Of a stretch of 64,000 nt of DNA, positions 1 through 9,817 are shown piece after piece (within the stretch, counting starts at the first letter, position 1; each line of letters begins with the position of its first letter). The notes below the pieces were generated by a model. The model ran no database searches and had not been told where the DNA came from. It worked only from the letters and a program-made list of their open reading frames with translations. The position numbers and the translations under genes were made by a program. Source of the stretch: Flavobacteriaceae bacterium GF1 (GTDB taxonomy: Bacteria > Bacteroidota > Bacteroidia > Flavobacteriales > Flavobacteriaceae); NCBI GenBank assembly GCA_009797885.1, contig WNKP01000003.1, positions 62,001 through 126,000 of the forward strand. Reading direction: 5' to 3'.

Positions 1-459
1 ACTTTGTAGGTATATTTTTTCGTTACCGGGCGCCTTTTTCTTGAGGTAGTCATTTAAGACAAAATACTTTTTAATTTTTATTGAAATCAAGGATTGGGTA
101 AAGCTCGATTCAAGTCTTTTGATGTTATGTAGTATCCCAAAACACTGAACGTTGTAAAATTTTAAAAGGACCACCGTATTACGAAGTAATTTACTGGAAC
201 TTGCGGTATTAAAAATTACTTTGTCATAGCTATCAAGGGTTTTGGCGAATTGGAATGCATAAAGGAGTTTCCCAGGAAGATTGTGCCTCGGTTCAATAAA
301 AAAAACCGCATTGCAGTCCTGGCCATATCCGGATATTTGGGATGCTAGCTTTGGATTGAGATAAAGATCCACCTTATATCCTTGGTTTATTAGAAATTGT
401 ACTTGGCTGTAGATACACTCTTCATGACTCTTACTTAATTCAACCAAGGCAATTTTCAT
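1..459 (-). CDS. Partial glycosyltransferase-like protein (N-terminal 153 codons)
   Basis: Reading the minus strand from the ATG at 459, all 153 codons to the window edge are open, so this is the N-terminal part of a gene continuing to the left. The protein begins MKIALVELSKSHEECIYS. Strand-like hydrophobic stretches (IALVEL, KVDLYL, AVFFIE, KVIFNTA, CFGILH) alternate with helical ones, the pattern of a Rossmann-type GT-B glycosyltransferase N-terminal domain. No catalytic motif lies in the visible part. It sits 135 bp downstream of a GT2 gene in the same orientation, which suggests a cell-surface glycan locus. The family assignment is inference; the open frame is seen directly. Confidence 0.6.
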   Translation of the reverse strand, partial: MKIALVELSKSHEECIYSQVQFLINQGYKVDLYLNPKLASQISGYGQDCNAVFFIEPRHNLPGKLLYAFQFAKTLDSYDKVIFNTASSSKLLRNTVVLLKFYNVQCFGILHNIKRLESSFTQSLISIKIKKYFVLNDYLKKKAPGNEKIYLQS

Positions 460-594
460 CAAATGGGTATGTTTGGCGTACAAGGAAATGCAAAGTTATG
501 TTGGGTGGAGCAAAAGTGCTGTTTTCCGCAGGACAATAAATGGCACGGAAGAAACTTTTGGACCAATCCGAAAAAAAGCTATTGCGGCTTTAAG

Positions 595-1407
595 TTAGGC
601 CAATTTATGCTTTCCAACAATTTTGGGATAACTGGTGGAGTTATGTAGGATTTCCAAACGCTTAAGTTCATGGTAACGTTTGTAAACACTTAGGGCATTG
701 AGGTAACATATGTTGATTCCCCTCCTGGAATCCAGAAATCCCAACCTTATTATATAGTTGTAGAGGAATTTCCAGATGGGTTTGCCTATCATTTTAAGAT
801 AATTGAACCGTTTGCCGTTACGTTTTGCCTCCTGCGCCTTAAGGATACCGTAATGCAACATCTTGGCTTTGTAGTCCGTATAGTTCTTGTAACAATAGTG
901 GGTCAACTTTGCGGAGAATTTACCCGATTTCCCATTGACCCGTAGCGTTTCATGAACCAATTTTTCGCTGGTAAAATGGGCCTTACTTTTTCTGAACAGC
1001 CTATGATTTTTATCGGTTTGCCAGCCACTAAAATGCAAAGGCCTGTTTTGATACATGAACTTTCTATAGAACCAATAGGCTTCACAGCTGTTCTTGCTGT
1101 TTATGGTATTTAAAATTTCTTGTTGTAGCTCAGGGGTAACCACTTCATCGGCATCCACAAAGAGTATCCAGTCATTGGTGGCCAATTTCAGGGCATGGGA
1201 TTTTTGGTCCGTAAAGTTGACAAATGGTCGCTGGACGACCTCAACTTTGGGGTGGTTTACCAAATAATTATAGGTACCATCGGTACTAAAGGAATCGACA
1301 ACAATAATCTCATCTGCAAAGGAAACGGAATCTATACATCTTTCAATGTAGCCCATCTCATTGTAGGTGATGATCAATGCTGATATTTTTTGCTTTGGGG
1401 TACTCAA
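595..1407 (-). CDS. Family 2 glycosyltransferase (LPS core/surface glycan type)
   Basis: A 270-residue GT-A glycosyltransferase. It starts with the family 2 signature ISALIITYNE (residues 8-17), followed by IIVVDSFSTDGT and the metal/nucleotide-binding acidic motif VDADE (residues 84-88, DxD at 85-87). The length and the HRLFR segment in the middle recall WaaE/KdtX-like beta-1,4-glucosyltransferases of lipopolysaccharide core synthesis. It probably acts on the cytoplasmic face of the inner membrane. The start is a TTG at 1407: an in-frame TAA lies a short way upstream and no ATG precedes the catalytic fold. It is co-oriented with the partial GT-like gene at the window edge. The sugar donor and acceptor cannot be told. 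Confidence 0.88.
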   Translation of the reverse strand: MSTPKQKISALIITYNEMGYIERCIDSVSFADEIIVVDSFSTDGTYNYLVNHPKVEVVQRPFVNFTDQKSHALKLATNDWILFVDADEVVTPELQQEILNTINSKNSCEAYWFYRKFMYQNRPLHFSGWQTDKNHRLFRKSKAHFTSEKLVHETLRVNGKSGKFSAKLTHYCYKNYTDYKAKMLHYGILKAQEAKRNGKRFNYLKMIGKPIWKFLYNYIIRLGFLDSRRGINICYLNALSVYKRYHELKRLEILHNSTSYPKIVGKHKLA

Positions 1408-1607
1408 AATCAGCCTTTTTGGTTTTGGTCGTTTGGCACGATAAAGTTATAACATGAATCCTATGAAAAAATTGTTGGCTATGTAAAAAATCTGACACAT
1501 AGCGTAATTAAATTTTCATACATTCCATAGATGTCACACCGTACAAAAGGTTGCCTAAAATGATGTGCTTTTCAAATTCTATGAAAGGATTTTCATATTT
1601 CCGGCAT

Positions 1608-2423
1608 TTACACAGCTACATCATATTCCCTTAGCGCATCATTGAGCGAGGTCTTCTTATTGGTACTTTCCTTGCGCTTTCCAATGATCAACGCACAGGA
1701 AACCTGATACTCTCCTGCATTGAACTCTTTGGTATAACTACCTGGTATAACAACTGAACGGGCCGGTACCCTACCTTTCATTTCCAAAGGTTGGTCCCCG
1801 GTGACATCAATGATCTTAGTTGAAGCGGTAAGCACTACGTTGGCTCCCAAAACGGCTTCTTTTTCAACACGAACGCCCTCAACCACTATGGAGCGTGAAC
1901 CAATGAACGCATTGTCCTCTATGATGACCGGGGCTGCTTGTAAAGGCTCCAGTACCCCGCCAATACCAACACCGCCACTTAAATGAACGTTTTTGCCTAT
2001 TTGTGCACAGCTTCCAACGGTGGCCCAGGTATCGACCATGGTGCCTTCATCCACATAAGCCCCAATATTAACGTAACTGGGCATTAAAATGGTGCCTGGG
2101 GATATGTAGGCCCCATGCCTGGCAACTGCATGGGGAACTACCCGTATACCCTTTTTCTTGTATCCTTTTTTTAAGGGAATTTTATCATGGTACTCAAAAA
2201 TGCCCGCTTCCAAAACCTCCATTTTCTGGATTGGAAAATAAAGCACTACCCCCTTTTTTACCCATTCGTTGATCTGCCACTCATTTCCATTGGGTTCCGC
2301 ACATCTCAGTTTTCCTTGATCGATCAATTCTATTACCTGCCTAATGGCATCCTGGACCTTGTTTTCTTTCAACAATTCCCTATTCTCCCAAGCGTTTTCA
2401 ATGGTGGTCTTCAGTTCGTGCAT
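1608..2423 (-). CDS. dapD: 2,3,4,5-tetrahydropyridine-2,6-dicarboxylate N-succinyltransferase
   Basis: DapD transfers succinyl from succinyl-CoA to tetrahydrodipicolinate in the succinylase branch of the lysine/diaminopimelate pathway (cytoplasm, trimer). The 271-residue product has an N-terminal helical domain, then a left-handed beta-helix of hexapeptide repeats (about residues 105-200) including VDTWATVGSCAQIG at 130-143 and HLSGGVGIGG just after. I chose the ATG at 2423 (MHELKTTIENAWENR), which gives the usual family length. A TTG six codons upstream is open but adds residues the family lacks. It is divergent from ruvX with about 100 bp between, so transcription probably starts in that gap. 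Confidence 0.96.
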   Translation of the reverse strand: MHELKTTIENAWENRELLKENKVQDAIRQVIELIDQGKLRCAEPNGNEWQINEWVKKGVVLYFPIQKMEVLEAGIFEYHDKIPLKKGYKKKGIRVVPHAVARHGAYISPGTILMPSYVNIGAYVDEGTMVDTWATVGSCAQIGKNVHLSGGVGIGGVLEPLQAAPVIIEDNAFIGSRSIVVEGVRVEKEAVLGANVVLTASTKIIDVTGDQPLEMKGRVPARSVVIPGSYTKEFNAGEYQVSCALIIGKRKESTNKKTSLNDALREYDVAV

Positions 2424-2500
2424 GTTTTTGTTTTTGGGCAAATATAGGAGCTACCTGGGCAATCCACATCACATTTTTAGATGCGTAACACTTTTAGGAT

Positions 2501-2508
2501 TATTTTTG
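2501..2508 (+). promoter_or_regulatory. Putative -7 promoter element of ruvX-def
   Basis: TATTTTTG matches the Bacteroidota -7 consensus TAnnTTTG at all fixed positions and ends 15 bp before the proposed ruvX start. There is no clean -33 TTTG. Its position argues against the longer ruvX reading frame that starts inside dapD. Confidence 0.5.
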
Positions 2509-2523
2509 CTAAAAATTGTTCGA

Positions 2524-2934
2524 TTGGGAAGGATAATGGCATTGGACTTTGGAGAGGTAAGAACGGGAATCGCGGTTACGGACGAACTACAACTCATAGC
2601 CTCTGGTTTGACCACTGTAAAAACTTCCGATATTTTCACCTTTTTGACCGATTATTTAAAAAAGGAAAACGTCGAATGTATTGTTATTGGAGAGCCTAAA
2701 CAAATGGATGGTAGCCCATCGGAATCGGAAACCCCGATCCGGCGCTTTATCAAGGGTTTGGCAAGGGCTTTCCCAACTATCCCAATTAAAAGACAAGATG
2801 AGCGATTTACATCCAAAATGGCTTTGGATACCATGATTGCTGGAGGAATGAAAAAGAAAAAGAGGCAGGATAAGGCAGTGGTGGACAAGATAAGCGCTAC
2901 CTTAATTTTGCAGGCCTATTTAGATAGAACATAA
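2524..2934 (+). CDS. ruvX: Holliday junction resolvase-like nuclease, YqgF/RuvX family
   Basis: Small RNase H-fold protein of the YqgF/RuvX family, linked to Holliday junction resolution and, in E. coli, to 16S rRNA 5' end processing. The N-terminus carries the first catalytic-Asp strand ALDFGEVRTGIAVTD. Later come IVIGEPKQMDG with its conserved Glu, then KRQDERFTSKMA and a final DKISATLILQAYL helix. I chose the TTG at 2524 (MGRIMALDFG, 136 residues, normal length). The ATG at 2536 is the alternative and has a purine-rich GGGAAGG just before it. A longer frame from 2344 overlaps dapD and would add about 60 unrelated residues. It is followed four bases later by def, so the two form an operon. 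Confidence 0.9.
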   Translation: MGRIMALDFGEVRTGIAVTDELQLIASGLTTVKTSDIFTFLTDYLKKENVECIVIGEPKQMDGSPSESETPIRRFIKGLARAFPTIPIKRQDERFTSKMALDTMIAGGMKKKKRQDKAVVDKISATLILQAYLDRT

Positions 2935-2938
2935 TCGT

Positions 2939-3529
2939 ATGATTTTACCCATTGTAGCCTACGGCGACCCCGTTTTACGAAAGAAAGCGAAAGAAATACC
3001 TTCTGATTATTCCAAACTAAAAGAATTGGTGGAGAACATGTTCGAAACCATGTACAACGCCTCTGGAGTGGGATTGGCTGGCCCCCAAGTAGGACTGCCC
3101 CTTAGAATATTTGTCATTGACGCTTCGCCTTTTGCCGATGACGAAGAATTGAGTCAAGAAGATCAAGAACAGCTAAAGGGATTTAAAAAGGTGTTTATCA
3201 ATGCCAAAATAGAGGAAGAGGAGGGAAAGGAATGGGCATTTAATGAGGGATGTTTGAGTATTCCGGATATTAGGGAGGATGTCAATCGGAAACCACAGAT
3301 CACGATTACCTACCAGGATGAGGAATTCAATTCGCATAGCGAGACGTATAATGGACTTGCCGCACGAATCATCCAACATGAATACGATCATATTGAGGGC
3401 GTTCTTTTCACGGATAAGCTTTCTTCCCTCAAGAAACGCCTTTTAAAGAATAGATTGGAGAAAATATCCAAGGGAAAGGTAAGTGTAGATTATAAAATGC
3501 GGTTTCCCCAAGTTAAAAAAAGCCGTTAA
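2939..3529 (+). CDS. def: Peptide deformylase
   Basis: Removes the N-formyl group from the initiator methionine of new proteins; metal-dependent, cytoplasmic, ribosome-associated. All three family motifs are visible: GVGLAGPQ (43-50, with Gly where many family members have Ala), EGCLS (103-107, Cys105 metal ligand) and HEYDH (147-151, His ligands and catalytic Glu). A 30-residue acidic insertion between motifs one and two (about 67-100) gives a total of 196 residues, as I recall for Bacteroidota deformylases. It starts four bases after ruvX and is probably cotranscribed with it. Confidence 0.96.
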   Translation: MILPIVAYGDPVLRKKAKEIPSDYSKLKELVENMFETMYNASGVGLAGPQVGLPLRIFVIDASPFADDEELSQEDQEQLKGFKKVFINAKIEEEEGKEWAFNEGCLSIPDIREDVNRKPQITITYQDEEFNSHSETYNGLAARIIQHEYDHIEGVLFTDKLSSLKKRLLKNRLEKISKGKVSVDYKMRFPQVKKSR

Positions 3530-3554
3530 TTGTCCTCGTATATTTCTAAAGACA

Positions 3555-3562
3555 TATTTTTG
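3555..3562 (+). promoter_or_regulatory. Putative -7 promoter element of the DUF5606 gene
   Basis: TATTTTTG is an exact TAnnTTTG match, 20 bp before the ATG at 3583. An ATTG at 3529-3532 lies 22 bp upstream and could be a weak -33 box. The 5' leader would be only about 13 nt. Confidence 0.5.
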
Positions 3563-3582
3563 CGGACGTAAAATTCGTTGAA

Positions 3583-4008
3583 ATGACGTTGGACAAAATT
3601 CTATCAATTTCTGGAAAGCCCGGTCTGTATAAGCTGCTTACACAAACCCGTAGCGGTTTTGTTGGGGAATCGCTGTTGGACGGAAAAAGGGTTTCCGTAG
3701 GTCTTCGTAACAATGTGAGCGTACTTTCAGAAATAGCTGTGTACACCTTGGAAGAAGAAATTCCCTTGCGTGAGGTTTTCCAGAAAATAAGTGAAAAGGA
3801 GAATGGAGGAAAAACTTCCGTACACCATAAGGAAGGTAAATTGGAACTGGAAGAATACTTCTTTGAAATACTTCCAAATTATGATGAGGATCGTGTATAT
3901 CCCAGTGATATCAAAAAGATTGTACAATGGTACAATATCCTTAATGATAGTGGAGTGACCCATTTTTCGGAATCAGATGATGAAGATACCGCTCAGGAAG
4001 AGGAGTAG
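3583..4008 (+). CDS. DUF5606 family protein
   Basis: A 141-residue protein without signal peptide or membrane segment. The N-terminal 50 residues (TLDKILSISGKPGLYKLL ... GKRVSVGLRNNVSVLSEIAVY) form a small beta-rich module, which I recognise as the DUF5606 N-terminal domain. A helical middle and a very acidic tail (SESDDEDTAQEEE) follow. The family is conserved in Bacteroidota next to def and has no assigned biochemical function that I know of. The position after ruvX-def fits, but a good promoter box lies between them, so it can be transcribed alone. Confidence 0.85.
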   Translation: MTLDKILSISGKPGLYKLLTQTRSGFVGESLLDGKRVSVGLRNNVSVLSEIAVYTLEEEIPLREVFQKISEKENGGKTSVHHKEGKLELEEYFFEILPNYDEDRVYPSDIKKIVQWYNILNDSGVTHFSESDDEDTAQEEE

Positions 4009-4088
4009 GAAAACGGAAATTTGGGTCAAATTTTATAGTATTTCCGAAACATGATATCAGTTTTATCCCTTTATTGATGGTTTGGCCA

Positions 4089-4949
4089 CTATACATCACA
4101 CCTTAAAAAAGCGTCCCTTAATGCCGCAATCTTATCGTCCCAGGTTGCGATGAACTCCTGGGCCACATATCCTGTGAATCCAGTATCCAAAATTGCTTTT
4201 AGTATTGCCGGATAATACAGTTCTTGCGTTTCATCAATTTCATTTCTACCGGGAACACCAGCCGTATGGTAGTGTCCAAAATAGGGGTGATAGGTCTGAA
4301 TGGTCTTAATGATATCCCCTTCCTGTACCTGCATATGGTAGATGTCATACAGAAGCTTAAAGTTGTCACTGCCCAATCGTTTACAGAGTTCCACACCCCA
4401 TAAACTGCTGTCACACATATAATCTGGGTGGTTTTGTTGGTTAAAGAGTTCCATGTGTATGATAACGCCATGTTCCTCTGCAAGAGGTAGGATCTGTGAT
4501 AGGCCGTCCACACAGTTTTGCAATCCAACGTAGTCGTTCATACCCCTCCGGTTGCCACTAAAACAGATAAGGTTCGTATAGCCGGCATCGGCTACTTTTG
4601 GGATGATTTCCGTGTAATTTTTAATAAGCTGGCCGTGATATTGGGGATCGTTCCAGCCCTCTGTCAAACTTATTTCCGCTCCATTGCACATCGAACAATG
4701 GATGTTGTATTTTTTAAGTAGGTCAAAATCCTTTGGTCCTATCAAGTCAATGGCCTTTATTCCTAAATTGTTCAGTATGGACAGAAATTCCTCCAAGGGA
4801 TAGGAATTAAAACACCATTGGCATACGCTGTGATTAATATTGTTCTTAAGTTTAAAATCCTGGTTTTTGGAAGTATTGCCAGAAACATTGGCTGTTGCAA
4901 GTCCTGCAGTGGCCATGGTAGTGGCAGAAATAAAATTCCTTCGTTTCAT
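4089..4949 (-). CDS. Exported TIM-barrel sugar isomerase/epimerase-like protein (hydroxypyruvate isomerase type)
   Basis: A 286-residue xylose isomerase-like TIM barrel. Landmarks are HIHCSMCNGAE, NLICFSGNRRG, GVIIHMELFNQ, NFKLLYDIYHMQVQEGD, HYHTAGVPGRNEID and YVAQEFIAT, closely matching hydroxypyruvate isomerase/Hyi-like proteins. The acidic and His ligands for a divalent metal (Glu in HMELFNQ, Asp in YDIYHMQ, His in GHYHTAG, Glu in AQEF) are present. The ATG at 4949 gives KRRNFI followed by an Ala/Thr-rich hydrophobic stretch, a twin-arginine export signal; a GTG six codons upstream also stays open. It is divergent from the DUF3820 gene. The substrate is unknown; export by Tat suggests periplasmic sugar catabolism. 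Confidence 0.85.
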   Translation of the reverse strand: MKRRNFISATTMATAGLATANVSGNTSKNQDFKLKNNINHSVCQWCFNSYPLEEFLSILNNLGIKAIDLIGPKDFDLLKKYNIHCSMCNGAEISLTEGWNDPQYHGQLIKNYTEIIPKVADAGYTNLICFSGNRRGMNDYVGLQNCVDGLSQILPLAEEHGVIIHMELFNQQNHPDYMCDSSLWGVELCKRLGSDNFKLLYDIYHMQVQEGDIIKTIQTYHPYFGHYHTAGVPGRNEIDETQELYYPAILKAILDTGFTGYVAQEFIATWDDKIAALRDAFLRCDV

Positions 4950-4993
4950 CCCTAATTGATTATCCACAGAAAGATACTATTTTAGATAGTGAT

Positions 4994-5230
4994 ATGGAAA
5001 TTCGTCCGGATACCCAAAAACTACTGGAACTTGCACATTATAAAATGCCCTTTGGAAAGTATAAGGGAAGTTATCTGGTCGATTTGCCCTTGGCCTATTT
5101 GGTATGGTTCAAACAGAAAGGCTTCCCGTCCGGAAAATTGGGGGAACATATGCGGACCATGTTGGATGTCAAATCCGATGGATTGGAACCCCTAATCCGA
5201 AAATTACGGAAAGAATTTCCTCTGGATTAA
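4994..5230 (+). CDS. DUF3820 family protein
   Basis: A 78-residue cytoplasmic protein containing the motif KMPFGKYKG (18-26), followed by LVDLPLAYLVWFKQKGFP. This is the signature of the small DUF3820 family, which also occurs as a module beside exonuclease domains. Function is unknown, though the motif resembles a small nucleic-acid-associated fold. It lies 44 bp from the divergent TIM-barrel gene and 56 bp before pyrG. There is no terminator between it and pyrG, so cotranscription with pyrG is possible. Confidence 0.85.
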   Translation: MEIRPDTQKLLELAHYKMPFGKYKGSYLVDLPLAYLVWFKQKGFPSGKLGEHMRTMLDVKSDGLEPLIRKLRKEFPLD

Positions 5231-5271
5231 CATCCATTTCCTATCAAACTTTGTACCTTTACCTCCCGTAA

Positions 5272-6924
<1,653 letters not shown>

Positions 6925-6940
6925 ACTGCATTTTTGGATA

Positions 6941-6948
6941 TATATTTG
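6941..6948 (+). promoter_or_regulatory. Putative promoter of yidC
   Basis: TATATTTG is an exact -7 consensus match, 40 bp before the yidC ATG. TTTG at 6915-6918 lies 22 bp upstream, close to the expected 19-21 bp spacing for a -33 box. The -33 box lies inside the end of pyrG. Confidence 0.6.
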
Positions 6949-6988
6949 CGGGCTGGGTAAACATTGAACTGATTTACAATTTGTTTTC

Positions 6989-8860
6989 ATGGAAGAAAAA
7001 AAGCTGGACATCAACTCCATCATAGGGTTTGTATTGATTTTTGGGATTTTGCTGGGGTGGATGTACTTGAGGCAACCTTCACCTGAGGAGTTGGAAGCTC
7101 AAAAAGCACAACAAGAACTACTTGAAGCGGAGCAAGAGGCTATGGAGACCGTTACCGAAGAGCCCAAAGTTGCGGATAGACCCGTTATCAACCTTCAGGA
7201 TTCGACTTCCTTGGCCAATTACAGGACTGCGGTCGGTGCCTTCGGATTTACCAAAGCCAATGACGGGACCACTATCCTTGAAAATGAAGTGCTTTATTTG
7301 GAAGTGGCCAATAAAGGAGGACAAATTGTGGAAGCAAGGATGAAAAATTTTGTCACCTTTGATTCCATCCCTGTGTATTTGGTCAAAGAGGGGAATGCAG
7401 ATTTTGGCCTTAGCTTTTCTACAAATGACAATCGTGTGTTGGAAACCCAAGATTTGTTTTTTGAACCGGCCCTGACCCAAAGTTCCGGGAACCAAGTACT
7501 CTCTTTGAAAGCAAAAGTCTCCAACAATCAGTATTTGGAATATAGGTATGAAATGAAACCAAATGAATATTTGGTGGATTTTACCGTGCGTTCGCAAGGA
7601 CTGGCCAATGTGCTCAATACTACAAAACCTATCGATTTAAATTGGCAATTAAAAGGGATACGGCATAATAAAAGTGTTCAATACGAGAATCGTTACACCC
7701 GTTTGACCTATAATCATGATGGGGAAAAAATCAGCAAATTATCCGAGAGTAGTGATTTGGATGAGGAAACCGAAATTGATGTAAAATGGCTTTCCTACCG
7801 TCAACATTTTTTTAGTTCCATATTGGCTACGGATACCCATTTTAAGACCGTGGAACTCTCTTCAAAAAATTTGGTGGAAGAGGAAAGTAAGGAACAACAA
7901 TTCACAAAGGAATACCAAACCAATACCTCCTTGGAACTGGTGGGTGGCGAGCTGTCCCAAAATATGTATTGGTATTACGGACCAACCGATGCCAAGGTTT
8001 TTGAACAATATGAGGATTTGGGGCTGGTGGAATCCATACCTTTTGGTTGGGGTATTTTTGGTTGGATCAATCGTTTTGTGTTTACCCCCTTCTTTGGATT
8101 TTTGAGCGCTTTTCTGCCCTATGGAATTGCCATAATTGTAATGACCATTGTGGTACGAATAGCCTTGTCACCGGTAACGTACAAATCCTATTTGTCACAG
8201 GCCAAGATGAAGGTACTCAAACCTGAAATCACGGAATTGAACGAGAAGTACAAGGACAACGCCATGAAAAAACAACAGGAAACCATGAAGTTGTACAATA
8301 AGGCGGGTGTAAGTCCAATGAGCGGATGTATTCCCGCACTTTTACAGCTGCCCATTTTCTATGCACTCTTCATGTTTTTCCCTACCTCGTTTGCATTGCG
8401 GCAAAAGTCGTTCCTATGGGCTGAGGATTTGAGTTCCTACGATACGATTTTCAACTTGCCATTCAACATTCCATTTTATGGTGATCATGTAAGCCTGTTC
8501 CCCATATTGGCTTCTGTGGCCATCTTTTTCTATATGACCTTGACTACGGGCCAAACGATGCAAATGCAGCAGCAACCAGGGATGCCCAACATGAAATTTA
8601 TCATGTACCTTTCCCCATTGTTAATGTTGTTCTTCTTTAACAACTATGCCAGTGGTTTGAGTCTGTACTACTTTATTTCCAACCTAATAACCATTGGTAT
8701 TATGTTGGTGATCAAAAACTACATTTTGGACGAGGATAAAATCCATGCCCAAATCCAAGAGAACAAAAAGAAACCGAAAAAGGAGAACCGTTTTCAGAAA
8801 AAGATGCGTGAAATGATGGAGGAGGCCGAATCACAAAAACGGACGGGAAGAAGAAAGTAA
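6989..8860 (+). CDS. yidC: Membrane protein insertase YidC
   Basis: Inserts and folds inner-membrane proteins, alone or with the Sec translocon. The 623-residue product has an N-terminal membrane anchor (about residues 11-27), a charged linker and a large periplasmic beta-domain (about 60-340). The conserved insertase core (about 352-577) has several membrane spans, including the segment with VRIALSPVTYKS, whose Arg is the usual hydrophilic-groove residue, and SGCIPALLQLPIFYALF. A Lys-rich C-terminal tail (KKKPKKENRFQKKMRE) can contact the ribosome. The long Gram-negative architecture is complete. It probably has its own promoter after pyrG. Confidence 0.97.
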   Translation: MEEKKLDINSIIGFVLIFGILLGWMYLRQPSPEELEAQKAQQELLEAEQEAMETVTEEPKVADRPVINLQDSTSLANYRTAVGAFGFTKANDGTTILENEVLYLEVANKGGQIVEARMKNFVTFDSIPVYLVKEGNADFGLSFSTNDNRVLETQDLFFEPALTQSSGNQVLSLKAKVSNNQYLEYRYEMKPNEYLVDFTVRSQGLANVLNTTKPIDLNWQLKGIRHNKSVQYENRYTRLTYNHDGEKISKLSESSDLDEETEIDVKWLSYRQHFFSSILATDTHFKTVELSSKNLVEEESKEQQFTKEYQTNTSLELVGGELSQNMYWYYGPTDAKVFEQYEDLGLVESIPFGWGIFGWINRFVFTPFFGFLSAFLPYGIAIIVMTIVVRIALSPVTYKSYLSQAKMKVLKPEITELNEKYKDNAMKKQQETMKLYNKAGVSPMSGCIPALLQLPIFYALFMFFPTSFALRQKSFLWAEDLSSYDTIFNLPFNIPFYGDHVSLFPILASVAIFFYMTLTTGQTMQMQQQPGMPNMKFIMYLSPLLMLFFFNNYASGLSLYYFISNLITIGIMLVIKNYILDEDKIHAQIQENKKKPKKENRFQKKMREMMEEAESQKRTGRRK

Positions 8861-8915
8861 ACCATTTTTAAACCTTTTCCGGGTATTGGGGTCTTACCAC
8901 TAAAATCCTTTACCT

Positions 8916-9494
8916 ATGAAATTGTTGAGAATAGTTTTTCCCGTATTGTTTTTTGTGTTGCTATTGCCCACCAATCGCAGCCATGCCCAGGAGGTAAGGC
9001 AAAACACCACGGTTATTGTTGCCAGTGGCACCCGTAAGGGACAGCTTCGAAGACAGACACGGCGACAGGTGAGGCGTATTCACAGGCGGAACCGTTTTAG
9101 AACCCTGAGAAGACTGCCCACCGGAACCCGTGCCGTTATCTTTAGGGGCGTCGAATACTTTCCGGTCCAGGGCATTTATTACGTAAGACGAAATGGGGTT
9201 TATGTAAGGCGTTTACCTCCTATTGGATTTAGGATGGCAAACCTCACCGGGCCAATGTTTCGAGTAGCCGTTGGAGGAAATGCCTACGTATTTTCCGAGG
9301 GTGTATTTTATACGAGGGTTGATGATCAATTTGAAATGGTGGCTCCTCCCAAGGGGGCCATCGTGGAAGAATTGCCAAAGGATGTGGAAGAACTTCTATT
9401 GGATGGGATGACGGCTTACGAGCTTTATGATACCTTATATGCCAAAACGGAAGGGGGTTACGAAGTCATTGGAACAATGGATGACTTTGAGTAG
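8916..9494 (+). CDS. Exported Arg-rich DUF6515-like protein
   Basis: A 192-residue protein with a clear signal peptide (residues 1-24, ending SHAQ). It continues with a strikingly basic stretch, residues 40-67, where nearly half the residues are Arg (RKGQLRRQTRRQVRRIHRRN). The rest is beta-rich with repeated aromatic phrases (VEYFPVQGIYYVRRNGVYV; NAYVFSEGVFYTRV), matching my recollection of DUF6515. Its final 60 residues are acidic. It is likely periplasmic. Function is unknown; the basic patch could bind anionic envelope polymers, but that is a guess. It is followed by a hairpin at 9521-9542. Confidence 0.75.
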   Translation: MKLLRIVFPVLFFVLLLPTNRSHAQEVRQNTTVIVASGTRKGQLRRQTRRQVRRIHRRNRFRTLRRLPTGTRAVIFRGVEYFPVQGIYYVRRNGVYVRRLPPIGFRMANLTGPMFRVAVGGNAYVFSEGVFYTRVDDQFEMVAPPKGAIVEELPKDVEELLLDGMTAYELYDTLYAKTEGGYEVIGTMDDFE

Positions 9495-9520
9495 TATTTG
9501 GGGAACATTTTAAAACAAGA

Positions 9521-9542
9521 CTTCCCCGCTTTAACGGGGAAG
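9521..9542. terminator. Stem-loop after the DUF6515 gene
   Basis: CTTCCCCG (9521-9528) pairs with CGGGGAAG (9535-9542) across a six-base loop. It has no T run on the plus side. On the minus strand it is followed by TCTTGTTTTAAAA, so it may work better in that direction. Confidence 0.55.
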
Positions 9543-9774
9543 CCTTCACCATCAATAGGTATAGTTTGGAAAGATTCGGGACTACAAAGATGGTTCCTAT
9601 TCCACTTCCAACAAAGTAATAGTTGCAAGTACCCCATTTTATGATGTCAAATATTCCCTTTTTGATGTGGCATCGATGAACTGCAAACGCCAGTAAAATC
9701 AAGAAGTTCAAAGAACATCGATGAACGGTATATTTATAGGATAAATACTACATTTTTATAGGAATTCAACAAAA

Positions 9775-9799
9775 AAAGGAGCCACTTTAGGGCTCCTTT
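9775..9799 (-). terminator. Rho-independent terminator of the 631-residue fasciclin gene
   Basis: On the minus strand AAAGGAGCC and GGCTCCTTT form a nine-pair stem (9791-9799 with 9775-9783) around a seven-base loop, followed by a run of T. It lies 18 bp past the stop codon of the fasciclin gene. Confidence 0.85.
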
Positions 9800-9817
9800 A
9801 AATGAATCATTTGATTT

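Larger units (their letters stand above)
9495..9817. other. Intergenic region with two hairpins
   Basis: No convincing gene lies in these 323 bp. The region holds two stem-loops, listed separately, between the convergent DUF6515 and fasciclin genes. A minus-strand frame here (9466-9711) overlaps the DUF6515 end and has no family features. Confidence 0.6.

Noticed and set aside
463-648. Small plus-strand frame between the two glycosyltransferase genes
   Set aside because: It overlaps the end of the GT2 gene, has no homology that I recognise and no promoter box.
2344-2523. Extended N-terminus for ruvX starting inside dapD
   Set aside because: The extra 60 residues do not resemble the family, overlap a divergent gene, and lie upstream of a -7 box at 2501-2508.
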